Below are positions 25,259 through 32,180 of a DNA stretch of 39,204 bases, piece by piece. The DNA lies in contig PADE01000161.1 of the NCBI GenBank assembly GCA_002702965.1, positions 18,225 to 57,428 of the forward strand. The letters are read 5' to 3'. The first letter of the stretch is position 1, and each line of letters starts with the position of its first letter. Source of the stretch: Planctomycetaceae bacterium (lineage in GTDB: Bacteria; Planctomycetota; Planctomycetia; Pirellulales; Pirellulaceae). The notes below the pieces were generated by a model. It was not told the origin of the DNA. It searched no databases and saw nothing but the letters and a program-made list of their open reading frames with translations. The translations under genes were made by a program, and so were the position numbers.

Positions 25259-26650
25259 ATGAGTGAAGCCGATCACAACGTCCGATCCACTGCTGCGGAC
25301 GCTGCGCCTACCCGTATCCGCTGGATGGTGTTGGCGCTGGTCTCGTTTGCCTCGGCCAGCGCGTATCTGACGCGGCACTGTATTGCTGCCGCCAATACGA
25401 CGATCCAAGAAGATCTCGGCTTTAACGACCAGCAGATGGGGCGGATCATGAGCGCCTTTGCGCTCGGCTATCTGTTTTGCCAGGTTCCCGGGGGCTGGCT
25501 GGGGAACCGCTTTGGCACGCGGTTCGGATTTGCCTTCATCAGCCTGGTGTGGTCGCTGTGCAGCGTCTGGTCGGGGATCGCTTCGTGGTTCTGGAATCTG
25601 TGGGCTTCGCGATTTTCGCTCGGCATTTTTCAGGCGGGGCTGACCCCGATTTCAGGGAAAATCCTGCAGGACTGGATCCCTCTTCGACACCGCGGCAAGA
25701 GCAGCTCATGGATCGGCGCGAGCATGTCGCTGGGCGGCGCTTTTACGATGTGGTTTACCGGCTGGCTGCTGCAGCGCGAGTACGGTTGGCGGGCGATCTT
25801 CAACGTGTATTCGCTGGTCGGCATCCTGTGGGCAATCCTGTTCTATTGGTTTTTTCGTACGTTTCCAAGGGAGCACGCTGGGGTCAACGCGGCCGAACTG
25901 GAACTGATCGAGGTGTCTGCGGAATCGGAATCAAATGTGGACGAACGGAATCCGGTCGCGCACCGCAGGGGACCTGCACGAAGCCACGACGAAACAATCG
26001 CCCACGCCAGCGGAGGTGGGGTGGTGTTCTGGAAAATGCTCACCAGTGCTTCGATGTGGGCGCTGAGTATCCAGTCGTTCTTTCGAGCGGCCGGATACGC
26101 GTTCTTCGTGACTTGGTTCTTCGCATTCTTGGAATACGCCCACGGCATGACCAAGTCCGAGGCAGGTTTCTACAACAGCCTGCCGTTGATGGCGGTGATT
26201 GTGGGAAGTCTCTCCGGTGGTCTGATCGTCGACCACTTGTGGCGTGCCACGAACAGCAAGTGGATCAGCCGTAGTGGAACGGCGTGTGTTGCGCTGACTG
26301 TCTGCGCGTTCTTCACGTATGCTTCGACGTGGACGTCCTCAGCGGAACAACTGGCGACGGTCATCGCAATCGGCGCGTTGTTTTCAGGAATCGGCAGTCC
26401 GGCCGCCTGGGCGGCGACGATCGACATGGGCGGCCGCCATACTGCGGTCGTGATGGGAACCATGAACATGGCGGGTTGTGTGGCCGGTGTCGTACTGCCG
26501 ATTGTGCTGGGAAACTGGTTCGATCGGATTAAACAAACGGGTGGCGACTGGGATCCCGTAATCTATTTACATGCCGGCTTCTATTTGTTGGGCGCGGTGA
26601 GTTGGCTGTTTGTCAATCCGAGCCTGTCGCTGGATGCCGAGGACGTTTGA
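25259..26650 (+). CDS. MFS transporter, anion:cation symporter (ACS)-like
   Basis: This 463-residue inner-membrane transporter shows about 12 hydrophobic segments with a polar central loop (about residues 205-250). The N-terminal half has the ACS-type signature: LTRHCIAAANTTIQEDLGF, QMGRIMSAFALGYLFCQVPGGWLGNRFG and the LGIFQAGLTPISGKILQDWIP stretch. Members of this family import organic anions such as hexuronates, glucarate and sialate. AAGGGG at 25247-25252 supports the ATG at 25259. It lies 42 bases after the dimethylformamidase-like gene and 102 before the amidohydrolase, so it probably carries the substrate or product of that pathway. The substrate is unknown. Confidence 0.9.
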   Translation: MSEADHNVRSTAADAAPTRIRWMVLALVSFASASAYLTRHCIAAANTTIQEDLGFNDQQMGRIMSAFALGYLFCQVPGGWLGNRFGTRFGFAFISLVWSLCSVWSGIASWFWNLWASRFSLGIFQAGLTPISGKILQDWIPLRHRGKSSSWIGASMSLGGAFTMWFTGWLLQREYGWRAIFNVYSLVGILWAILFYWFFRTFPREHAGVNAAELELIEVSAESESNVDERNPVAHRRGPARSHDETIAHASGGGVVFWKMLTSASMWALSIQSFFRAAGYAFFVTWFFAFLEYAHGMTKSEAGFYNSLPLMAVIVGSLSGGLIVDHLWRATNSKWISRSGTACVALTVCAFFTYASTWTSSAEQLATVIAIGALFSGIGSPAAWAATIDMGGRHTAVVMGTMNMAGCVAGVVLPIVLGNWFDRIKQTGGDWDPVIYLHAGFYLLGAVSWLFVNPSLSLDAEDV

Positions 26651-26752
26651 GAGGTACCAGGCGGAGGGGTGCTGACCGTTTGTGGCGGTCCGTGCGGTGC
26701 CGAGACGGGAAGTGGGCAAACCGGAGCTCTGGACGGGGGATGAAGGAAACCG

Positions 26753-27649
26753 ATGCTGTTTGACACACATACCAACTTGATGTGGTATCCCGACCATCTG
26801 TCGGACGAATTTGTCGAGTTCGCCTGGGAAGCCAAGCGGGCCAAGATGAAGCTCTCGGATGATGTCTACTTCGCCGGCAGCGACGTCAAGGAGGCGAATG
26901 CCTTCGACTCCCGCCCGGAGCAGCTGCTGGAGGCGACCGCCGAGGCCGACCGCGTCATTGTCTTTGGTATTCAGGCTCCCTTTACGGGGATCACCGCCGA
27001 TCAGGAGCGGATCGCCGCATTCGTTCAGCAACACGCGGACCGGTTTGTCGGCTGGTGCAGTGTCGACCCGAACGACGAGGAATGCGTCGATCAACTCGAA
27101 TACTACGTCAACGGTCTGGGGCTGCGTGGTCTGAAGTGTTCACCGATCTACCAGAACTGGGATCCCCAGGACCCGCGACATCTGCCGCTGTTCCGGAAGG
27201 CCGAACAGCTGGGGATCCCCGTCAACATCCATCAGGGGACATCGTTTGTCCGCCCCGGACCTCTCAAGTACGCCAACCCGATCCAGCTCGAGGATATCGC
27301 CATTGCCTGTCCGGACCTGAGGATCGTGATCGCCCACATGGGGCATCCCTGGGAAGATGAGTGCGTGGTTCTGATCCGCAAGCACCCCAACCTGTACGCC
27401 AATATCTCGGCGCTGCACTACCGACCGCTGCGGCACTACCAGGCTTTCATGTCGGCGATCGAGTACGGCGTCGAACACAAGTTGATTTTTGGTTCCGATT
27501 TTCCGTCGGCCACGCCGTCCCAGGTCATCGCCGGTCAGCAAAAGGTCAACCGGATTGTCGAGGGGACGGCGCTACCGCGGATTTCCGACGAGATGATCCA
27601 CAACATCATCTACGAAAACTGGAAACGGTTTCTTCCCGAGCATGTTTGA
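26753..27649 (+). CDS. Metal-dependent amidohydrolase (amidohydrolase-2 family)
   Basis: This 298-residue TIM-barrel protein belongs to the amidohydrolase/decarboxylase family (ACMSD-like). Metal-site segments are DTHTN (residues 4-8), NIHQGTS, AHMGHPWED and GSDFPSATP. The usual first motif is DxHxH; here the second His is Asn8, so metal binding is altered or only one metal is bound. The ALHYRPLRHY stretch probably shapes the pocket. There is no signal peptide. It starts after AAGGAAA and ends the deacetylase-to-amidohydrolase run. Hydrolysis or decarboxylation of a small organic acid or amide is the likely role. It is convergent with the dioxygenase gene (32 bases). Confidence 0.88.
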   Translation: MLFDTHTNLMWYPDHLSDEFVEFAWEAKRAKMKLSDDVYFAGSDVKEANAFDSRPEQLLEATAEADRVIVFGIQAPFTGITADQERIAAFVQQHADRFVGWCSVDPNDEECVDQLEYYVNGLGLRGLKCSPIYQNWDPQDPRHLPLFRKAEQLGIPVNIHQGTSFVRPGPLKYANPIQLEDIAIACPDLRIVIAHMGHPWEDECVVLIRKHPNLYANISALHYRPLRHYQAFMSAIEYGVEHKLIFGSDFPSATPSQVIAGQQKVNRIVEGTALPRISDEMIHNIIYENWKRFLPEHV

Positions 27650-27681
27650 GCCGCGTGGTAAAGTCCTGCGCGCGACGTCGG

Positions 27682-28494
27682 TCAGCTTGTTCGCTGGCGC
27701 CAGTGCCGGAACAGGGGTTGCACGTCCGCGGGCAACGCCTGGTAGGCTTCATTCGGAATCGAGGGGACCCGGTTTTCGTCCCGTCCCGATTCCCCACACA
27801 GCCGCCGCCGTTCGTCCGACTCCGGTCGCAGTACTTCTAAGTTGAGCCACCAGGGGGCGTAGCGGACCGCCAAGGCGACTCGAGGTTCGCCGGTTTGATT
27901 GGCTGCGGTGGCGTGCCACAGGCGGCTGTCCATGACCAGCACGCTACCCGCATCGCCGGAGATCTGGACTTCCCCTGACAGCTGCTGGTGCGGGTCGGGT
28001 CCGGCGACGGAGGTCGGATTGGAATCACGTCGATGGCTGCCCGGTAGTACCAGCGTGCCCCCATTCTGTTGGCAGAACGGAGAGAGCATCCAGAGTGTGG
28101 TAATGTGCATCCGCAGGTCGGGATAGGGGGCCGGCAGGCGCCCGGCGTTGTGCTGGTTGAACGGCCAGTCGGCGTGCCAGCCGCCCCGCTCGTTTCCGAG
28201 CTCGTTGACGATCGCGGAAGTGAAGGAGATCCGTAGATGTTCTCCCAGACACTCCGCCAACAGCGCCGTGAGTCGGGGTTCGACCAGGTAGGGTGCAAAG
28301 CAGCGGGTGTGATTGACCAGTCCGGGGACAAAACCGACATGCCGGGGCGCACCGTCCCCGCGGTGTTCGGCCACCACCGCCAGCACCTCGGCGCGGACCG
28401 CCGGTAATTGCGTCGCCGGAATGACTTGCGTGAGCATACAGAAGCCACGCTTGTCGAGGGCATGCAGCTGGTCGGCGAGTGTGTTGGATTCCAT
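27682..28494 (-). CDS. PhyH-family 2-oxoglutarate/Fe(II) dioxygenase
   Basis: This 270-residue cytoplasmic protein is a phytanoyl-CoA-dioxygenase-like hydroxylase. The iron site is GWHADWP (His107, Asp109) and the distal His194 in LWHATAANQ; an Arg in EPRVALAVRY would hold 2-oxoglutarate. The segment LPGSHRRDSNP is also typical. Substrates of the family range from lipids and natural products to 2-aminoethylphosphonate, so no substrate can be named. The open frame extends far upstream to 28923, but the protein family begins at the ATG 28494. A weak promoter, TTGCCT (28615-28620) with an 18-base spacer to TACATT (28591-28596), lies on its strand in the divergent region. Confidence 0.88.
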   Translation of the reverse strand: MESNTLADQLHALDKRGFCMLTQVIPATQLPAVRAEVLAVVAEHRGDGAPRHVGFVPGLVNHTRCFAPYLVEPRLTALLAECLGEHLRISFTSAIVNELGNERGGWHADWPFNQHNAGRLPAPYPDLRMHITTLWMLSPFCQQNGGTLVLPGSHRRDSNPTSVAGPDPHQQLSGEVQISGDAGSVLVMDSRLWHATAANQTGEPRVALAVRYAPWWLNLEVLRPESDERRRLCGESGRDENRVPSIPNEAYQALPADVQPLFRHWRQRTS

Positions 28495-28590
28495 CGCGGT
28501 GGATCGATCCCTCTGGTGGGACGCTTCAGGGTGGTAGATTGGCTCCCAGGCCGGGCCGTCGGATGGAGCGGTGGGCCTGTTCCGGGTTTG

Positions 28591-28620
28591 AATGTAGCGG
28601 GCCCGCCCGGGTCGAGGCAA
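28591..28620 (-). promoter_or_regulatory. Candidate promoter of the PhyH dioxygenase gene
   Basis: On the minus strand TTGCCT (28620-28615) and TACATT (28596-28591) are separated by 18 bases and lie 97 bases before the ATG. Four of six -35 bases match the sigma-70 consensus. The surrounding GCTACATT octamer also occurs before phnA (37917-37926 region). Confidence 0.3.
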
Positions 28621-28658
28621 ATCGAGCGCGCTGGCTCGCGAGCGGCGCCAGGCGGAGT

Positions 28659-28664
28659 TAGAAT
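28659..28664 (+). promoter_or_regulatory. Candidate -10 element TAGAAT
   Basis: TAGAAT lies 47 bases upstream of the acetylesterase/SMP-30 fusion gene. It is the same hexamer seen before the genes at 16743 and 32181. No clear -35 is present. Confidence 0.25.
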
Positions 28665-28711
28665 TGCCGGTCGCCTTGAATTCAACAGTCGTGAACGCGG
28701 GGAGAAATGAT

Positions 28712-31006
28712 ATGAGATGGCCGATCTTGGTATCGCTGCTGTTGACGATTGGTGTCGGCGACTTTCTGCCGGCGGCGGTCAAACTCCCTTCGGTGATCGG
28801 CAGTCGAATGGTACTGCAGCGAGACCAGAGCGTACCGATTTGGGGTTGGGATGATCCAGGTACCGAAGTCACGGTCAGTCTGGCTGGACAAAAAGTTTCC
28901 GCGACCGCCGCGGCCGATGGCAAGTGGCTGGTACGCCTGTCTGCCTTGCAGGCGGGAGGCCCCCACCAAATGGTGATTCAGGGGACGAACCGGGTCACGG
29001 TTGAGGACATACTGGTCGGTGAAGTCTGGCTCTGTTCGGGCCAATCCAACATGGAGTGGACCGTCAGTCGTTCGTTGAATCCCCAGCAGGAGATTGCCTC
29101 GGGAAATCACCCTCGGATCCGGCACATCAAGATTCCGCACCGCCCGGCCGATGCCCCACAGGACAACGTCCCCTCAGGGGGCTGGCAGGAGTGCACCTCC
29201 AAAACGGTGGGAGCGTTTACCGGTGTGGGTTATTTTTTTGCCCGCCACCTCCAGGGCGAGCTCGAGGTTCCGGTCGGGCTGATCGGTTCCAATTGGGGCG
29301 GTACGCGGATCGAACCCTGGATTCCCCCGGTCGGGTTCCAGCAGGTGCCCGCACTACAGTCGATCACCGACAAACTGGCTGAGTTCCCCTCCAAGAATGC
29401 CGCCGGACAGGTCGACCCTCAGACACCACTGGCGCTCTACAACGGCATGATTCACCCGCTGTTGCCGTTTCCCATACGCGGCGCCCTGTGGTACCAGGGC
29501 GAGTCCAACAACGGCGAAGGGATGTTGTATCACGAGAAGATGAAAGCCCTGATCGCGGGTTGGCGTTCGCTCTGGAAGAACCCGGAGTTGCCGTTCTTGT
29601 TCGTGCAACTGGCACCCTATCGCTACGGCGGAGATCCGACTAAATTGCCCGGAATCTGGGAGGCGCAACTGGAGACGCTCTCGGTACCGGGGACCGGGAT
29701 GGCGGTGACGACCGACATCGGTAACGTCCGAGACATCCACCCCCGCAACAAGCAGGAGGTGGGCAGACGCTTGGCGCTATGGGCTCTGGCGGACACCTAC
29801 GGCCAACCAGAAACGATTTTTTCCGGGCCGCTCTATCGGTCGATGCGGATCGAAGCAAACCGCATTCGTGTTTTCTTTGACTACACCGCCGAGGGACTCA
29901 AGTCACGGGACGACCAGCCGCTCAGCGGGTTCCAGATTGCCGGGTCGGACGGTGCGTTTGTCACCGCCACCGCCGCGATCGACGGAGAGACGGTCGTCGT
30001 GTCCGCCGAGTCGATTACCGATCCGATCGCGGTCCGTTTTGGCTGGCACCAGGAGTCCGAGCCAAATCTCTCCAACGGGGTCGGACTACCCGCTTCTCCG
30101 TTTCGCACCGAGGGCGATGACCGGGGGAAGCTCCCGGCGCCGAACGTCGTCGCGACAGAGCAACTGTTTACCGTGGCCGAGTATTGCGAAGGTGTCGTCT
30201 TTGACCACGCTGGATTCGGTTATATTTCGCACGGCGAGACCATTACCCGGTTTTCGGTTGATGGCAAGCATGATGTTTGGGCGAAAACGGGTGCTCCGAA
30301 CGGCCATAAGGTATTGGCCGACGGCACGCACCTGGTCTGCGACGCGAGTCATCACGCGGTACTGCACCTGGCAGCTGACGGCAGCCTGCTCAAGCCGGCT
30401 TCCCAGGCCTGTGGTGGCGTGTCACTGCGGGGCCCCAACGATTTGTCTCTGGACGTACCCCACGGGGGATTTTATTTCACCGATCCGGGCGGGAGTAATC
30501 TGGAGAATCCGATCGGCACGATCCACTACGTGGATCGCGCCGGGGTGACCCATTTGATCGATGGGGGCCTGGCGTATCCCAACGGAATCGTGGTACGGCC
30601 CGACGGTCGCTCGCTGCTGGTTGCCGAAAGCCAGAAAAACCGGATTCTGATCTACGACGTGCTGTCACCCGGAAAAGTGGGTCCGCGGCGGGTGTTTGCC
30701 CGATTGCCGAACAAGGACGTGGACCGCGGACAGATCGACAACCAGCCTGATGGCATCTGCCTGGATGCGGCGGGCAACCTGTTTGTGGCGCACTACGGCA
30801 TGCAGCAGGTTCAGGTACTGAACCGGCGTGGCCGGCTGATCGCGCGGTACGCGGGTGGCAATTTGACGACCAGTAACGTCGCGTTTGGCGGGCCACAGAT
30901 GGACCACGTGTTTGTGACCGGGGCTTTAAAGGAGGGACGAGGTGGGTTGTTCCGAATCCCGCTGGGCGCACCTGGCCTGGTGATCCTACCGGAAAAGTCT
31001 CGTTAA
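28712..31006 (+). CDS. Exported sialate O-acetylesterase fused to an SMP-30/gluconolactonase-like propeller
   Basis: This 764-residue protein begins with a signal peptide (RWPILVSLLLTIGVGDFLPAA) and has GGGGAG before the ATG at 28712. Residues about 25-470 are a sialate O-acetylesterase (SGNH type): VWLCSGQSNMEW (Ser112), GSNWGGTRIEPW, WYQGESN (about 260) and DIHPRNKQE with the catalytic Asp341/His343. They end at the usual family C terminus, LPASPFRTE. Residues about 480-764 are a second, complete domain of the SMP-30/gluconolactonase/strictosidine-synthase-like propeller type (EYCEGVVFDHAG, LRGPNDLSLD, YPNGIVVRPDG, QPDGICLDAAGNLFVAHYG). De-O-acetylation and lactone opening, or sugar recognition, may be coupled in the periplasm. 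The fusion has no frameshift visible. Confidence 0.9.
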   Translation: MRWPILVSLLLTIGVGDFLPAAVKLPSVIGSRMVLQRDQSVPIWGWDDPGTEVTVSLAGQKVSATAAADGKWLVRLSALQAGGPHQMVIQGTNRVTVEDILVGEVWLCSGQSNMEWTVSRSLNPQQEIASGNHPRIRHIKIPHRPADAPQDNVPSGGWQECTSKTVGAFTGVGYFFARHLQGELEVPVGLIGSNWGGTRIEPWIPPVGFQQVPALQSITDKLAEFPSKNAAGQVDPQTPLALYNGMIHPLLPFPIRGALWYQGESNNGEGMLYHEKMKALIAGWRSLWKNPELPFLFVQLAPYRYGGDPTKLPGIWEAQLETLSVPGTGMAVTTDIGNVRDIHPRNKQEVGRRLALWALADTYGQPETIFSGPLYRSMRIEANRIRVFFDYTAEGLKSRDDQPLSGFQIAGSDGAFVTATAAIDGETVVVSAESITDPIAVRFGWHQESEPNLSNGVGLPASPFRTEGDDRGKLPAPNVVATEQLFTVAEYCEGVVFDHAGFGYISHGETITRFSVDGKHDVWAKTGAPNGHKVLADGTHLVCDASHHAVLHLAADGSLLKPASQACGGVSLRGPNDLSLDVPHGGFYFTDPGGSNLENPIGTIHYVDRAGVTHLIDGGLAYPNGIVVRPDGRSLLVAESQKNRILIYDVLSPGKVGPRRVFARLPNKDVDRGQIDNQPDGICLDAAGNLFVAHYGMQQVQVLNRRGRLIARYAGGNLTTSNVAFGGPQMDHVFVTGALKEGRGGLFRIPLGAPGLVILPEKSR

Positions 31007-31107
31007 GACGCTGGTTGTTGTGGGGGATCAAACCGACGCGAGTGTTGCGCTGCGTCCGATCTGTGGCGCACTGCCGCTTCGGGGAACTGGTGTGCTGTGA
31101 TTGGAGT

Positions 31108-31123
31108 GGGCCAGCGCTGGCCC
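31108..31123. repeat. 16-bp perfect palindrome before the SDR gene
   Basis: GGGCCAGCGCTGGCCC is a perfect 16-bp palindrome 45 bases upstream of the SDR start. It may be an operator or, as RNA, a short hairpin. About one such palindrome is expected by chance in a window of this size. Confidence 0.25.
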
Positions 31124-31168
31124 CCGCGCTGCGGATGGCAGACGGACTCCAAGCAAGAGGAGCGAGCG

Positions 31169-32005
31169 ATGACAGCTGCGGTTGGCGAACACCAGGGACA
31201 GATCGCCGTGGTAACGGGTGCGGCGCAGGGGTTGGGATTGGGGATCGCTCAGCACCTAGCGCAGCGCGGCGCGGAGGTTGTGATGGTCGACCGGCAAGGT
31301 GAAAAGGTGACCGCCGCGGCCGCCGAGCTGACCGACACGGGGCTCACGGTGCGCGCGGCCTGTGCGGATGTGACCTCCAGTGACCAGGTGCACGAGCTGT
31401 TTCGGGATGTGGCACAACAGGATGGACGTATCGACATCCTGGTCAACAACGCCGGTTTGGGTCAGGATGTGGCCGCGATTACCGAGCTGAGTGACCAGCA
31501 CTGGCAGCAGGTGATCGACGTCACCTTGACCGGTACCTTCTTTTGTTGTCGCAGCGCGGGGCGGTGGATGCGCCGTCGCGAATCGGGCGCGATCGTTAAT
31601 ATTTCGTCGATCAACGGTATCAATCCGGCCGCGCTGGTGGCCGCATACAACGTCGCCAAAGCGGGCGTCATCAGCCTGACACGGACGTTGGCGCTGGAGC
31701 TGGCCGCCTATGGCGTACGCGTCAACGCGGTTTGTCCTGGACCGGTCTACACCGACTTTAACCGCCGTGTAATGTCCCAGCGGTGCGAGTCTTTGGGGAT
31801 TGAAGAAGACGAGATGATCGAGCGGGTCCGGCAGGCCATTCCGCTAGGTCGCTGGGGTCAACCGTCAGATATCGCTCATACGGTCGGTTTCTTGTCTTCT
31901 CCGGCTGCCGGTTGGATCACCGGCGAAGTGGTACGCGTCAGCGGCGGTCTGGAGGGCGTTTCGGCGGCGCCGCCGAAGCAGCCGCTACCTGAAGATCAAC
32001 CCTGA
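31169..32005 (+). CDS. Short-chain dehydrogenase/reductase
   Basis: This 278-residue classical SDR binds NAD(P) through TGAAQGLGLGIA (about residues 17-28), has the NNAG motif, and a catalytic Ser-Tyr-Lys set: ISSINGINPAALVAAYNVAK (Tyr160, Lys164). The C-terminal GWITGEVVRVSGGLEG is typical of FabG/glucose-dehydrogenase-like members. It probably oxidises a sugar or other polyol in the cytoplasm. The open frame begins at 31097, but AGAGGAG (31156-31162) supports the ATG at 31169. It lies 162 bases after the acetylesterase fusion. An Asp in MVDRQG after beta-2 suggests preference for NAD over NADP. Confidence 0.92.
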   Translation: MTAAVGEHQGQIAVVTGAAQGLGLGIAQHLAQRGAEVVMVDRQGEKVTAAAAELTDTGLTVRAACADVTSSDQVHELFRDVAQQDGRIDILVNNAGLGQDVAAITELSDQHWQQVIDVTLTGTFFCCRSAGRWMRRRESGAIVNISSINGINPAALVAAYNVAKAGVISLTRTLALELAAYGVRVNAVCPGPVYTDFNRRVMSQRCESLGIEEDEMIERVRQAIPLGRWGQPSDIAHTVGFLSSPAAGWITGEVVRVSGGLEGVSAAPPKQPLPEDQP

Positions 32006-32081
32006 GTGGGTTCCCAGCCGGGGTCCGGGTCTGCGGGCAGACTCTGTCCGTCGGACTGATCGACGGCGCGTTCGGATCGGC

Positions 32082-32134
32082 TAGAATAGCGGTGCCCGAA
32101 GGCGGATCTCGTTGGTGGATCTCGTTGGTGGATC
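32082..32134 (+). promoter_or_regulatory. Candidate -10 element and 13-bp tandem duplication in the leader of the second propeller gene
   Basis: TAGAAT at 32082-32087 is a possible -10. Downstream, GGATCTCGTTGGT is repeated exactly (32104-32116 and 32117-32129), followed by a further GGATC (32130-32134), giving 2.4 copies. This stretch lies 47-77 bases before the ATG at 32181 and is non-coding. It may be a slippage product or a paired regulatory site. Confidence 0.35.
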
Positions 32135-32180
32135 GGTACCGGATGGGCGTCACCCAAAGCGCGACTCAAAGGAGATCACG

